Numbered from the stretch's first letter, positions 43,479 to 52,845 are shown. The stretch: 54,198 bases of DNA from Burkholderiaceae bacterium (GCA_947455485.1 CANGNV010000016.1:1-54198); one strand, 5' to 3'. The notes: a model not told the origin generated them from the letters alone. A program made the numbers and translations.

Positions 43479-45944
43479 ATGAAAATTCCTACGCCGAGCT
43501 CAGGTCTTAAAACCCTATTTAAAGCCATCTTTTGGCTTGGTTCTGTGGCCTTGGTATTAATCATTGCAGCTGGAGTCTTCTACTTAATCTCAGCCCAAAC
43601 CAATCCTTCCGGCAAGCGGATTATCAAATCCCTAGGAGATTCGGTGGCCATCACCTTTGATGAGAGCGATATTCCTCATATTCAGGCAAAGAGCTCTTCT
43701 GATGCGCTATTTGCTTTGGGCTATTTACATGCTAGCGAGCGTTCCTGGCAAATGGAAATCAATCGCCGTCTATCTAGCGGTCGACTCTCTGAAATTCTTG
43801 GTAAAGAAACTGTAGCCATTGATCGCTTTATTCGCACCTTAGGCATTAAGCATGCTGCTGAAAAGCAGTTCGATCGCTACCCTATCGCCACCAAACGATT
43901 ACTGCAATCCTATGCGGATGGAGTGAATGCTGGCAATGCTCACTTAGGTTGGGCCTTACCAGTTGAATATTTTTTAACCGGCTCCAAACCAGGTCATTGG
44001 TCACCTACGGATAGCGTGGCATGGATGTTAATGATGGCGCTGGATCTTGGAGGTAACTGGCATAAAGAATTGCAACGTCTCGAACTCTCGCAGTTTTTAA
44101 CAACGAAGGAAGTATGGGAAGTCATGCCGGCATACACGCCGGGCGAACCAGTAAGTAATGTTGACTTTGCCAAAATGTATCGCGATATCAATGTCTTTAA
44201 TCCAAATCCACTCGCTCGAGATCAAAAGTCGAAGAAGTTGCCTGCAACCGAGTTGGCCATCAATGAAGTGCCGGGCGGCAAAGACGGTATTGGATCCAAT
44301 AATTGGGCGCTCAGCGGGAAACTGACAAGCTCTGGCAAGCCCTTGTTGGCCAACGACCCACATCTTGGTTTATCAGCGCCAGCGATTTGGTATATGGCTC
44401 ACCTGGAAGCTCCGGGCATCAACGTCATTGGAGCAACTCTTCCCGGCATTCCGGCGGTAGTTCTAGGTAGAACCGATAAATTTGCTTGGAGCTTTACGAA
44501 CACCGGCCCTGACGTACAAGATTTATATATTGAACAGCTTGATCCTAAAAATCCTGGTGTCTATCGCGGACCAGATGGTCCGCTTGCCTTCAAAGTACGT
44601 CAAGAAATCATTGATATCAAAGGTGAACCTCCCCTGCGCTTCTTAGTCAAAGAGACTCGGCATGGTCCAGTGATCTCCGAATCCTACGCACGAGCAAAAC
44701 GCGCAATTGATACTGATCGCTTTGTCTTAGCATTGCGCTGGACTGCATTGGATGTTGAGAATCAATCCGTTGCTGGTTTGCTCGATATGAATCACGCCAA
44801 AGATTTGGATACATTCAAGCAAGCACTACGCAAAAACTACGCGCCAATGCAAAACGTCGTGATGGCAGACGTAGATGGAAATATTTCGTTTCAGGCGGCC
44901 GGTGTTGCTCCTAAGCGCACCTTACATCAAGGGCTCTATGGGGTAGCACCAGCACTCGGCTGGGAGAAGCAATATGACTGGACTAGCTATGTTCCTTTTG
45001 ATCAACTACCCAATAGCACCAACCCCGATGCAAACTGGATTGCCACAGCAAACCAAAAAATATTGGCCAACAATGATCCAAACCCATTGACTGGCGACTG
45101 GGATCTACCAACCCGCTACGACCGTATTGTGGATCTCATTAAAGGCAAGTCAGTACACGATCTTGCCTCCATGAAATCCATGCAGGCTGACACCCTCTCC
45201 TTGGGTGCCACACCATTACTAGAACTATTTAAGTCCGCCCAGTCAAAACATCCTCTCGCGCAGCAAGCTATCGAGCTCAGCAGAAACTTTGATGGCGATA
45301 TGAAAATCGACAGCACTGGCGCTCTCATATTTAATGCCTGGGCCGACCAGCTATCACGCAAACTTTTTGCGCGTTTAGGGTATTTGTTCACAGAAAATTA
45401 TGGTGCACGTAACTTTAGACAGTCTTTGATATTGCAATTACAAAATCCTAATAGTCCTTGGTGCAACGACCCCTTAACCGAACAAAACGAGAGTTGTGCT
45501 GAAGCCTCAAATGCGGCATTTGATAAGGCACTAGAGCAACTGAGCGCGCAGTTTGGTAATAATCCTAAAAATTGGGTTTGGGGTAATGCCCATATTGCCG
45601 TCTCTGAACATCGTCCTTTAAGCAAGGTTCCATTCCTTGGAAGCCTATTTAATTTGACGCAGCCTTTTCCTGGGGATAGCTTTAGCATCAACGTGGGACG
45701 CCTCGAACTTCTCAGGGCCGACAATCCTTTTGAAACTAAACAGGCCCCCAGTCTGCGGGCGCTCTATGACCTCTCTGATTTAGAGCAGTCACTCTTTATT
45801 TACCAAACTGGGCAATCTGGCTGGGTACAAAATAAGCTTTACCGAAACATGAGTGCACTCTGGGCTCGCAACGAATACCTCCCCTTGCAAATGAAACCCC
45901 AAAAGATTGGCCGGCAACTGGATCTGAATATTAAGGAAAAATAA
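43479..45944 (+). CDS. Penicillin acylase family (Ntn-hydrolase) protein
   Basis: An 821-aa Ntn hydrolase. An N-terminal signal or anchor (about 17-40, IFWLGSVALVLIIAAGVFYL) sends it to the periplasm. The alpha chain (about 55-260) has VAITFDESDIPHIQAKS and the GYLHASERSWQMEINRR motif. The nucleophile Ser is at about residue 273 in GIGSNNWALSG; the preceding Gly is the autocleavage point. The beta chain shows LLANDPHLGLSAPAIWYM, LPGIPAVVLGRTDKFAWSFT and NPANNW-like DANWIATANQK. Related enzymes cut penicillins, cephalosporins or acyl-homoserine lactones; the true substrate cannot be told. It lies alone after tRNA-Leu. Confidence 0.93.
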   Translation: MKIPTPSSGLKTLFKAIFWLGSVALVLIIAAGVFYLISAQTNPSGKRIIKSLGDSVAITFDESDIPHIQAKSSSDALFALGYLHASERSWQMEINRRLSSGRLSEILGKETVAIDRFIRTLGIKHAAEKQFDRYPIATKRLLQSYADGVNAGNAHLGWALPVEYFLTGSKPGHWSPTDSVAWMLMMALDLGGNWHKELQRLELSQFLTTKEVWEVMPAYTPGEPVSNVDFAKMYRDINVFNPNPLARDQKSKKLPATELAINEVPGGKDGIGSNNWALSGKLTSSGKPLLANDPHLGLSAPAIWYMAHLEAPGINVIGATLPGIPAVVLGRTDKFAWSFTNTGPDVQDLYIEQLDPKNPGVYRGPDGPLAFKVRQEIIDIKGEPPLRFLVKETRHGPVISESYARAKRAIDTDRFVLALRWTALDVENQSVAGLLDMNHAKDLDTFKQALRKNYAPMQNVVMADVDGNISFQAAGVAPKRTLHQGLYGVAPALGWEKQYDWTSYVPFDQLPNSTNPDANWIATANQKILANNDPNPLTGDWDLPTRYDRIVDLIKGKSVHDLASMKSMQADTLSLGATPLLELFKSAQSKHPLAQQAIELSRNFDGDMKIDSTGALIFNAWADQLSRKLFARLGYLFTENYGARNFRQSLILQLQNPNSPWCNDPLTEQNESCAEASNAAFDKALEQLSAQFGNNPKNWVWGNAHIAVSEHRPLSKVPFLGSLFNLTQPFPGDSFSINVGRLELLRADNPFETKQAPSLRALYDLSDLEQSLFIYQTGQSGWVQNKLYRNMSALWARNEYLPLQMKPQKIGRQLDLNIKEK

Positions 45945-46015
45945 GCCAGGGAGTTTAGAATGATAGTTACAGACCCTGATTGGGTTTAATCCATTTAATG
46001 ACAACGTTACCGATT

Positions 46016-46423
46016 ATGAAAAAAATATCTGCACTTGCCCTTTTGATCTCCCTCTTCACTCTTCCAGTAACTCACAGCCTTGCCGCGTGGCAAGATTTGG
46101 GTGGTCCCGAATTATTTACCGTCTATGCTGATCCAGATACATTGAGTATTAATGGCGATAAAGTGCAGATCATGTCTATGCTCGACTTCAAAAAGCCAGG
46201 CGTTAACCCAAAGACTAAGGCGGCCGTAAATTCCATTGTTGGCTTAAATGAATACGACTGCGCTACCGCTAAATACCGCCCAATTGAATTCAAAGAATTC
46301 GCCGGAAACAAGGGCTCTGGCAAGCTTGTATCAGATAACAAAACACCGGATAGCCCTTTTGAAGATATTGCTAATGGCTCGTGGGCCGCAGGCGTCTTTA
46401 ATGTGGCTTGCAAACGCAATTAA
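46016..46423 (+). CDS. Surface-adhesin E-like secreted protein
   Basis: The ATG at 46016 gives MKKISALALLISLFTLPVTH, a clean signal peptide (cleavage about residue 25 after SLA); a longer frame from 45980 would spoil it. The mature part has WQDLGGPELFTVYADPDTLS, NGDKVQIMSMLDFKKPG, the ECAT-like YDCATAKYRPI and GSWAAGVFNVACKRN, close to the surface-adhesin protein E (PF16747) pattern with two cysteines. About 135 aa. It is exported; the adhesin name is inherited from Haemophilus and may not describe its role here. Confidence 0.82.
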   Translation: MKKISALALLISLFTLPVTHSLAAWQDLGGPELFTVYADPDTLSINGDKVQIMSMLDFKKPGVNPKTKAAVNSIVGLNEYDCATAKYRPIEFKEFAGNKGSGKLVSDNKTPDSPFEDIANGSWAAGVFNVACKRN

Positions 46424-46432
46424 TTACCATTG

Positions 46433-46816
46433 ATGGCTATATCGGGCAGACCAAATTTTTTAGTTTGGCCTGCTTTTTTCTTTTTTGGCCTAAGCACCCT
46501 CTGCCTCAATTTAACTGGATGTGCAGCACCCTTAATGGCCTTGGGAAGTTCTGCCACCACTGTAGCTAGTTCGGCTGGAACTGCTGCCGTATCCGTTGCG
46601 GTAGCCAACCCTTCTACGGCAGCTAGCGCGATTTCCACGGTAACTACCGGAAAATCCCCGCTTGAGCACGCGGCTTCAGCAGCAACTAAGCAAGATTGCA
46701 ATTTCCTGAATGCCCTAGGGCCAAAGCCTATTTGCTCGGATATTCCCGTTCCCACAATCAAGGATATGAGCGAGCCATATCCAGGGCTAGCAGATAGCAT
46801 CCCCGCTTCTAAATAA
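46433..46816 (+). CDS. Ala/Ser-rich putative lipoprotein
   Basis: I chose ATG 46433; a TTG lies one codon earlier. A hydrophobic signal (FLVWPAFFFFGLSTLCLNLTG) ends in a lipobox-like LTGC (Cys about residue 30). An Ala/Ser/Val-rich low-complexity stretch follows (ATTVASSAGTAAVSVAVANP), then a short C-terminal part with two cysteines (KQDCNFLNALGPKPICSDIP). About 127 aa. A convincing domain is absent; it looks like a small outer-membrane lipoprotein. It follows the adhesin-E-like gene after nine bases, so the two are probably co-expressed. An antisense reading frame covers the same stretch and is rejected. Confidence 0.75.
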   Translation: MAISGRPNFLVWPAFFFFGLSTLCLNLTGCAAPLMALGSSATTVASSAGTAAVSVAVANPSTAASAISTVTTGKSPLEHAASAATKQDCNFLNALGPKPICSDIPVPTIKDMSEPYPGLADSIPASK

Positions 46817-46864
46817 GCAGTCTAAAATTACCTTTATTAAGCAATCCTTTTTCCTATTGAAGCC

Positions 46865-47719
46865 ATGACTACAGAAAATTACTACCTCACACTGACCTGC
46901 CCTAATCGACCAGGCATTGTTGCCGCTGTTTCAACCTACATCTTTGAATTGGGTGGGGACATTGAAGAAGCTCAGCAATTCGATGACAAAGCTTCTAAAC
47001 GCTTCTTCATGCGTGTGAGCTTTAGCTGCGGTGCCGATAGTAAAACTTTGAGAGCTGGCTTTGTAGAAATCGCCAAACGCTTTGACCTCACTTGGGACTT
47101 GCGTGCTGTAAAAGATTTAAAACGTGTATTGATCATGGCCTCCAAGCTGGATCATTGCCTCGTAGATTTGCTCTATCGCTGGCGCATCGGTGAATTGCCA
47201 ATGATCATTTGCGGAATCGTTTCTAACCATCCGCGTGAGGTTTACTCCAGCATTGATTTTGCAGATATTCCTTTCTATCACCTCCCGGTAACGGCAGAGA
47301 CCAAACCAGCTCAAGAAGCAAAGCTCTTGGAAATTGTTGCTGATTCAAAAGTAGACATGGTGATCTTGGCACGCTACATGCAGATTCTGTCCGATGATTT
47401 ATCTACCAAGTTATCTGGCCGCTGCATTAACGTTCACCATTCATTCTTACCAAGCTTTAAAGGTGCGAAGCCTTACCATCAAGCCCATGCCCGCGGCATT
47501 AAATTGATTGGTGCAACAGCACACTTTGTGACCAGCGATTTGGATGAAGGTCCGATCATTGAGCAAGACGTCACGCGCGTTACCCATGGCGACACTCCTG
47601 AAGACTTGGTTCGTAAAGGCCGAGATTTAGAGCGTACCGTGCTGTCACGCGCCCTTCGCTACTACTTGCATGACCGTGTTTTGATTAACGGCGCAACTTC
47701 TGTAGTCTTCTCAGACTAA
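46865..47719 (+). CDS. purU: Formyltetrahydrofolate deformylase
   Basis: A 284-aa enzyme that hydrolyses 10-formyltetrahydrofolate to formate and tetrahydrofolate in the cytoplasm. An N-terminal ACT domain (about 5-85; [33 protein letters not shown]) joins a formyltransferase domain (about 88-284). The catalytic Asn/His/Asp set appears as [20 protein letters not shown] and [13 protein letters not shown]. Length is typical. The released formate could feed the formate dehydrogenase encoded at 19450-24181 (inference). Confidence 0.96.
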   Translation: MTTENYYLTLTCPNRPGIVAAVSTYIFELGGDIEEAQQFDDKASKRFFMRVSFSCGADSKTLRAGFVEIAKRFDLTWDLRAVKDLKRVLIMASKLDHCLVDLLYRWRIGELPMIICGIVSNHPREVYSSIDFADIPFYHLPVTAETKPAQEAKLLEIVADSKVDMVILARYMQILSDDLSTKLSGRCINVHHSFLPSFKGAKPYHQAHARGIKLIGATAHFVTSDLDEGPIIEQDVTRVTHGDTPEDLVRKGRDLERTVLSRALRYYLHDRVLINGATSVVFSD

Positions 47720-47727
47720 GCTGCACC

Positions 47728-48513
47728 TTAAGGGCGGACCCCTGGAGTTTCCAGGGGCATTCCTCTTGCCCTCCACATCAGGAACAACTCTAACTGAGCC
47801 ATTTCTAGTGAGCCATATTCAAACTGCTTGGCACGCACCCCACTCATGCAGTTACGCAGACGTCTCTGCAAAGATCCCATGGTCTGCCATTCGATGCGAT
47901 AAATTGGGTAAGCGTTTGGATGCCCCTGAGGAATAAGACTTCCCCCCAACTTCAATCCAGCGCGATCTTGGTGGCATTGAGCGCAAGATAAATTTAGCTG
48001 ACCCATTCTTTCATTAAAGAACAGACGACCTTGTTGCAGATCTTTTTTATTCTGAGAGGTTTCTTGAATTGCAATCGGCAAACCTTTAGATTGGGTTGCT
48101 ACAAATGTCGTTAAGGCCAGAAGCTCCTTGCTCTCATAGGCGAGTGCGGGAGCTTCCTGCTTTGATGTGCGACATTGATTGATTTGCCCCTCTAAAGTCT
48201 GCAACTTTCCCTTTTGTACTTTAGGAAACTGGACCGCCGCTCCAGTCATCTTCTGACCACTATCGCCGTGACAGGATGCGCAAGACACATTCTGTTTGCC
48301 AGCTTTTTCTTTCCAGAGGCTATGACCATCCATCACCCAAAACATAGCAGGGTTGAGATTGGGATCATCTTGCATTGCTTGATTCTCTCGGGTCATCAAC
48401 TGGTAGCTGGATTGCCGAACATCCTTGGAGGGTTCAAGCGCCAGACTGGAATCGACTCCAATCAGGATTGCCAATACCGGCAATAAACGACAGAAAAAAA
48501 ACAGAAGTCTCAC
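47728..48513 (-). CDS. soxA: Sulfur-oxidation dihaem cytochrome c SoxA
   Basis: A 261-aa periplasmic cytochrome. The start is GTG 48513, overlapping the soxZ remnant stop (GTGA). Signal peptide: LLFFFCRLLPVLAILIGVDS, cleavage before EPSKD. Two haem sites are visible: CASCH (Cys78, Cys81, His82) and CAQCH (Cys177, Cys180, His181). The third hallmark, the active-site cysteine, is in RNCMSG (Cys222). SoxAX joins thiosulfate to the SoxYZ carrier. All catalytic residues are intact, yet soxX, soxB, soxY and soxCD are absent from the window and the neighbouring soxZ is truncated. So the gene may be a relic or may work with genes elsewhere. Confidence 0.93.
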   Translation of the reverse strand: MRLLFFFCRLLPVLAILIGVDSSLALEPSKDVRQSSYQLMTRENQAMQDDPNLNPAMFWVMDGHSLWKEKAGKQNVSCASCHGDSGQKMTGAAVQFPKVQKGKLQTLEGQINQCRTSKQEAPALAYESKELLALTTFVATQSKGLPIAIQETSQNKKDLQQGRLFFNERMGQLNLSCAQCHQDRAGLKLGGSLIPQGHPNAYPIYRIEWQTMGSLQRRLRNCMSGVRAKQFEYGSLEMAQLELFLMWRARGMPLETPGVRP

Positions 48514-48695
48514 GAGACGGTAATTTGCGCTTGATTTACGGCTTCATACCCATCGTCCCCCACCCATTTGAAATCGAGTGTTCCTGAGGCTACTGCCACG
48601 GTTGTAAAGATGATCAGAGGGTTGGCACCAATGCCAGGATAAAAATCCGCCCTAAACACTTCCTCACCAATATTTTGTAATGAAGTCTTACCCAT
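48510..48695 (-). pseudogene. soxZ: Truncated SoxZ (C-terminal part only)
   Basis: The 61-aa frame matches the C-terminal part of SoxZ (GEEVFRADFYPGIGANPLII, then SGTLDFKWVGDDGYEA). SoxZ is normally about 100 residues, so the N-terminal 40 or so are missing. The upstream sequence up to the lrgA start at 48787 does not contain the rest on any frame I could find. The ATG at 48695 may still allow translation of the fragment, coupled to soxA. This marks a deletion junction in a former sox cluster. Confidence 0.75.
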
Positions 48696-48786
48696 CGGAT
48701 AAAGACCCTGCTTTTATTGTGTTTATCTTAACCAAGAAATAACTTATTGCTTTGCAACATATATTGCGGAGCAGTAAGATCAGACC

Positions 48787-49140
48787 ATGATCTCCGGCCT
48801 CGTCCAAATCCTCTTATTCCAAAGTCTGGGTGAGCTTGTCTCCAAGTTCGCTCTACCCACCCTTCCGGGCCCTGTTATTGGCTTAGTGCTGCTGATTATT
48901 TGGCTGGTACTGCGCAAGGGAATTAATCATGAGCTTGCCATGGTGGCAGATGGCTTTAGCCAGTATCTTGGGCTTTTATTCGTGCCGGCAGCCGTGGGGG
49001 TGGTGCTATTTCTGCCCCAACTCAAGGCAAATGCCTTAGCCATTGTGAGTGCCTTGGTCGCCAGTGTGATTTTGACGATTGCTACTAGTGCAGTAGTCGT
49101 GCGCTTTTTGAGCGCAAAGCCTAAAGAGGCTGAGCAATGA
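48787..49140 (+). CDS. CidA/LrgA-family holin-like protein
   Basis: A 117-aa membrane protein with four hydrophobic helices. The family pattern shows in FQSLGELVSKFALPTLPGPVIG and then LLIIWLVLRKGINHELAMVADGF, with LFVPAAVGVVLFLPQLKANA in the third part. LrgA/CidA proteins act with LrgB/CidB as holin-like pores or as small-metabolite carriers. The stop overlaps the next gene by four bases (ATGA). It is divergent from the soxZ fragment with 91 bases between. Confidence 0.92.
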   Translation: MISGLVQILLFQSLGELVSKFALPTLPGPVIGLVLLIIWLVLRKGINHELAMVADGFSQYLGLLFVPAAVGVVLFLPQLKANALAIVSALVASVILTIATSAVVVRFLSAKPKEAEQ

Positions 49141-49862
49141 ACGAAAAGCATTCGATTGTGGAGATTTGGGTTTACCTGTCGGGTAGCCCCCTATTTGCCC
49201 TATTTATTACTTTGGCCGCCTATCAAATTGGCCTTTCTATTTATAAAGCCACCAAACAAAATCCTCTAGCTAACCCCGTGGCGATCGCCATCATCCTGGT
49301 GGCTAGCATCATTCAATTTATTGAAATGCCCTACTCCACCTACTTTGAAGGTGCGCAATTTATTCACTTCTTATTAGGTTCGGCAACCGTCTCCTTGGCT
49401 ATACCTATATATAGAGGCTTAAGCAGCTTGAAGGGTCGATCCCTTCCTTTGTTAGCCTCTTTGCTTGCAGGTGGCTTGGTATCGATTATTAGCGCTGTAA
49501 ACATTGCCAAATTGTTCGGGGCGGACTCCAGTATTACCGGTGCTATGTACCCGAAATCCGTTACCGCACCAATCGCTATGGGTATTGCTGAGCGCATTAG
49601 CGTATCCCCAACCTTGACCGCCATCTTTGCTGTCACTACCGGAATACTGGGGGCTATTTTGGCGCCGTTTATTCTCAATGCACTAGGAATGAAAGCCTGG
49701 TGGCAGCGTGGCTTTGCAATCGGTATTGGGGCCCACGGTATTGGCACCTCACGTGCATTTAGCATCCACCCAGAGGCGGGCACCTATGCCAGCCTTGCTA
49801 TGGGTATGAATGGTGTTATCAGCGCAGTAGCGATTCCGATTCTGTATCACGTATTTAATTAG
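49137..49862 (+). CDS. LrgB/CidB-family membrane protein
   Basis: A 241-aa protein with about seven hydrophobic helices. LrgB signatures are present: NPVAIAIILVAS, FIHFLLGSATVSLAIPIYRG, PKSVTAPIAMGIAERI, and GIGAHGIGTSRAFSIHPEAG near the end. It is coupled to the LrgA-like gene through a four-base overlap. The pair is of normal length. In other bacteria such pairs affect autolysis or export of glycolate and pyruvate; which applies here is open. Confidence 0.93.
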   Translation: MNEKHSIVEIWVYLSGSPLFALFITLAAYQIGLSIYKATKQNPLANPVAIAIILVASIIQFIEMPYSTYFEGAQFIHFLLGSATVSLAIPIYRGLSSLKGRSLPLLASLLAGGLVSIISAVNIAKLFGADSSITGAMYPKSVTAPIAMGIAERISVSPTLTAIFAVTTGILGAILAPFILNALGMKAWWQRGFAIGIGAHGIGTSRAFSIHPEAGTYASLAMGMNGVISAVAIPILYHVFN

Positions 49863-50018
49863 AAAAGCTAATGCAACTTTATAGGGATATAGGTGGGCGC
49901 AGTGCACCAAGAAGGCTCATCTGCCCCCTTATTAGCCCCATGACTTAGACCAAAAACACGAGCTTGCTTTAAGCTAACTTTATTAGCACCCCTTTACCCA
50001 ACACCTAAGAACACTGAC

Positions 50019-51011
50019 ATGAAAACAATTCAATACCGACTTGGCCAAATCCTAATAGGAGCACTCCTGGCAACTGGTGTCTGCACTTCAATAGTGGCTG
50101 CATCAGATGCTGATTGGCCTAAGAAACCCATCGTAGCCATTCTGCCTTTTCCTGCCGGTGGCTCTACAGATGTGTTTGCAAGATCAATTGGCGTTCCTCT
50201 TGGTGAGGCCCTAGGTCAAGCAGTAGTTATTGACAACAAGCCTGGTGCAGGGGGAATGATTGCGCTAGGTGCGGCGGCTAAGGCTTCGCCCGATGGCTAT
50301 ACCCTGCTCTTTAGTGCGCTGACCAATCAATCGATCTCTTATTCACTCTTTAAAAATCCTCCAGCAGATTTAACTAAAGACCTTGTACCTGTTGCATTGG
50401 TGGGAAGCATCCCGCACCTCATTGTGGTTAACCCATCGGTACCAGCAAAAAATTTACCGGAACTCATTGCGTTTATTAAATCCAAGAAGGGTGATTTCAA
50501 TTACGCCTCTCAGGGTAACGGCAGCCTCTCTCACCTAGAGGCAACTCTATTCATGCAACGCATTGGCGCAACTGGAACACACGTCCCATACAAAGGCAGC
50601 TCTTTTGCGCTACCCGATTTAATTGCAGGCAACACACTCATGATGTTTGATAGTGTTACTGCATCCCTGCCACACATTCAAAGTGGTAAGTTGCGCCCGA
50701 TTGCAATTGCTGCGCCAGAGCGCTCACCATTAATGCCAAATGTTCCAACTTTAGGTCAAGATGGCATGAAACAGTTTGATGTTGAAAACCTCTATGCTAT
50801 CTATGCTCCCAAAGGAACTTCCCCCGCAATTGTGGCGAGACTAGAAAGAGAAATTCGGAAGATTTTGACTAATCCAGACTTTAAGACACGCTTAGCTAAC
50901 CAGGGGATCCACCCACAGTTTGCTAACTCTGAGCAGCTAGCCATCATCACCCAAAACGAGCAAGACAAATGGGCAAAGATCGTCAAATCTGCAAACGTTA
51001 AAATCGACTGA
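50019..51011 (+). CDS. Tripartite tricarboxylate transporter (Bug/TctC) substrate-binding protein
   Basis: A 330-aa periplasmic binding protein. The signal peptide (LIGALLATGVCTSIVAAS, cleavage about residue 27) leads to WPKKPIVAILPFPAGGSTDV, the classic Bug motif, then GGMIALGAAAKASPDGYTL and the FMQRIGATGTHVPYKGSS loop. C-terminal IYAPKGTSPAIVARLEREIR is also typical. Bug proteins are numerous in Burkholderiales and often have no linked permease, as here. It lies 47 bases before the gamma-glutamyltransferase gene, so the two could be co-expressed. Ligand unknown. Confidence 0.95.
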   Translation: MKTIQYRLGQILIGALLATGVCTSIVAASDADWPKKPIVAILPFPAGGSTDVFARSIGVPLGEALGQAVVIDNKPGAGGMIALGAAAKASPDGYTLLFSALTNQSISYSLFKNPPADLTKDLVPVALVGSIPHLIVVNPSVPAKNLPELIAFIKSKKGDFNYASQGNGSLSHLEATLFMQRIGATGTHVPYKGSSFALPDLIAGNTLMMFDSVTASLPHIQSGKLRPIAIAAPERSPLMPNVPTLGQDGMKQFDVENLYAIYAPKGTSPAIVARLEREIRKILTNPDFKTRLANQGIHPQFANSEQLAIITQNEQDKWAKIVKSANVKID

Positions 51012-51058
51012 CAACACATTAGTCCCGCACACATACTTTCATTGAATAGATTAAATCC

Positions 51059-52648
51059 ATGTTGATTTCCCCACCCTTTGGCGGCGGTCGCGCCCCAGTC
51101 TTAGCCAAGAATGCCGTTGCTAGTTCTCAACCTTTAGCCACTCAAGCCGGTATTGAGGTTTTGCAAAATGGTGGCAATGCGGTTGATGCAGCTTTAGCTA
51201 CCGCAATCACACTAACCGTGGTCGAGCCCACTATGAATGGCCTTGGTGGTGATGGCTTTGCACTCATCTGGGATGGCAAGAAACTCCATGGCATGAACGC
51301 CTCCGGTCGTGCTCCAGCCGCCTGGACTCCAGAGTATTTTTCTGGCAAAGCGGCCATGGATTTAATTGGCTGGAATACCGTGACTGTGCCGGGTATGGTT
51401 TCAGGATGGATTGAGTTATCTCGCAAGTTTGGCAAGCTGCCATTTGCGCAACTCTTTAAGCGCGCAATTGACTATGCGGAAAATGGCTTTCCAGTCTCAC
51501 CCGTCATTGCCCGCCAATGGCGTGAAGCGATTCCAATTCTGAAAAATCAACCGGGATTTACGGATTCATTTTTAATAGATGGCAAGGCTCCTACTGCCGG
51601 ACAAATTTGGCGTTATCCAGCGCAAGCTAAAACGCTTCGCGAAATCGCTGACACAGAAGGTGAATCTTTCTACACTGGCAAGCTAGCTCAAAGCATGGTT
51701 GACTTTGCTCAAAGCACTGGCGGCTGTTTCACCATGGCTGACTTTGCCAATAATCAAACCGAATGGGTTGAGCCTTTAGCTTTTGATTATGGTGACTACA
51801 CTCTCCATGAAATTCCCCCCAACGGTTCTGGCATCGTCGCACAAATGGCGCTCGGTATTTTGCAAGCTGCCAATGTCAAACAATACCCAGCCAACTCGGC
51901 GCAGCGTATTCATCTGCAAGTAGAAGCCATGCGTATTGCTTTTGCTGATGCCCATGCCCACGTATCCGATGCCAGTTCGATGAAGGTGCCTACTAGCGCA
52001 TTGCTAGATAGAGATTATTTGGCTAGTCGTGCTGCGCTCATTAATCACAATCAAGCGGGAACGTATGGCGCAGGAGATCCACATGCTGGTGGCACCGTAT
52101 ATCTTTGCGCCGCAGATGAATCCGGCATGATGATTTCTTACATTCAGTCCAACTTCAAAGGCTTTGGTTCAGGCGTTGTTGCCTCTGGTGGCATTGCATT
52201 CCATAACCGCGGCATGAGCTTTAGCTTGGTGGATGGTCACCCTAATCAAGTTGCACCAGGTAAGCGCCCTTTTCACACCATCATTCCGGCATTCCTTACC
52301 AAAGGAACTCAACCGGCCATGGCATTTGGTGTGATGGGTGGCAATATGCAACCTCAAGGACATATTCAGTTTGTGATGCGCTTTGTGGATGAGTATCTCA
52401 ATCCACAGGCTTGCTCAGACGCACCGCGCTGGAGAATCGATGATGTGGGCAAACTCACTGTAGAGGCTTCCATGCCAACTGCAGTAGTTGAAGGGCTTAA
52501 AGCCATGGGTCATGAAGTGACTGTGATGCCAGCCAACAGTTTGGACTTTGGTAGCGCTCAAGCTATTTCGCTACTGGGCGAAGAAACTAAAGATGCCTAT
52601 ATTGCTGGTAGTGATCATCGCCGCGATGGACTTGCGGCAGGTTTCTAA
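51059..52648 (+). CDS. Gamma-glutamyltransferase family protein
   Basis: A 529-aa Ntn hydrolase. The N-terminal part has VASSQPLATQAGIEVLQNGG and NAVDAALATAITLTVVEPTM, and the autocleavage nucleophile is Thr346 in DPHAGGTVYL. The small subunit shows FGSGVVASGGIAFHNRGMSF and GGNMQPQGHIQF. No signal peptide is seen, so it is cytosolic by prediction, unlike the periplasmic Ggt of E. coli. It may be a cephalosporin-acylase-like or peptide hydrolase of the same family. It follows the Bug protein gene. Confidence 0.93.
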   Translation: MLISPPFGGGRAPVLAKNAVASSQPLATQAGIEVLQNGGNAVDAALATAITLTVVEPTMNGLGGDGFALIWDGKKLHGMNASGRAPAAWTPEYFSGKAAMDLIGWNTVTVPGMVSGWIELSRKFGKLPFAQLFKRAIDYAENGFPVSPVIARQWREAIPILKNQPGFTDSFLIDGKAPTAGQIWRYPAQAKTLREIADTEGESFYTGKLAQSMVDFAQSTGGCFTMADFANNQTEWVEPLAFDYGDYTLHEIPPNGSGIVAQMALGILQAANVKQYPANSAQRIHLQVEAMRIAFADAHAHVSDASSMKVPTSALLDRDYLASRAALINHNQAGTYGAGDPHAGGTVYLCAADESGMMISYIQSNFKGFGSGVVASGGIAFHNRGMSFSLVDGHPNQVAPGKRPFHTIIPAFLTKGTQPAMAFGVMGGNMQPQGHIQFVMRFVDEYLNPQACSDAPRWRIDDVGKLTVEASMPTAVVEGLKAMGHEVTVMPANSLDFGSAQAISLLGEETKDAYIAGSDHRRDGLAAGF

Positions 52649-52653
52649 AAAGC

Positions 52654-52845
52654 TCACCACTCTAGCTCTTGATCCTCTAGATTCAGGAAATCACCTAAAC
52701 GTAAATAGTCGTCGCCGTCCCTGGTGATCGCTTTTGAACTTTCGCTCCAACCCACTCTAGGCACCACCCTCTCCGAAGGAAGTGTCTTTGAAATGCCGCG
52801 CCTTGGGTCAAGGAGTTCATCATGGCCGGTAAGATCTTTTTTCAT
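52654..52845 (-). CDS. Small protein resembling the C-terminus of a MazE/AbrB-type antitoxin
   Basis: A 63-aa frame, convergent with the glutamyltransferase gene five bases away. The last 30 residues, GWSESSKAITRDGDDYLRLG then DFLNLEDQELEW, resemble the toxin-binding tails of MazE-like antitoxins. The N-terminal DNA-binding part is absent; instead it has MKKDLTGHDELLDPRRGISK. No Shine-Dalgarno is evident. It may be a real small gene or a degraded antitoxin. Low to moderate confidence. Confidence 0.4.
   Translation of the reverse strand: MKKDLTGHDELLDPRRGISKTLPSERVVPRVGWSESSKAITRDGDDYLRLGDFLNLEDQELEW

Noticed and set aside
46420..46800. Minus-strand frame opposite the Ala/Ser-rich lipoprotein
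   Set aside because: The plus frame has a signal peptide and lipobox and follows the adhesin-E-like gene closely; the minus frame has no features.
47739..47757. Hairpin CCCCTGG-N5-CCAGGGG as a terminator for purU
   Set aside because: It lies within the end of the soxA coding frame and has no T-run on either strand; it may be chance or a weak convergent stop.
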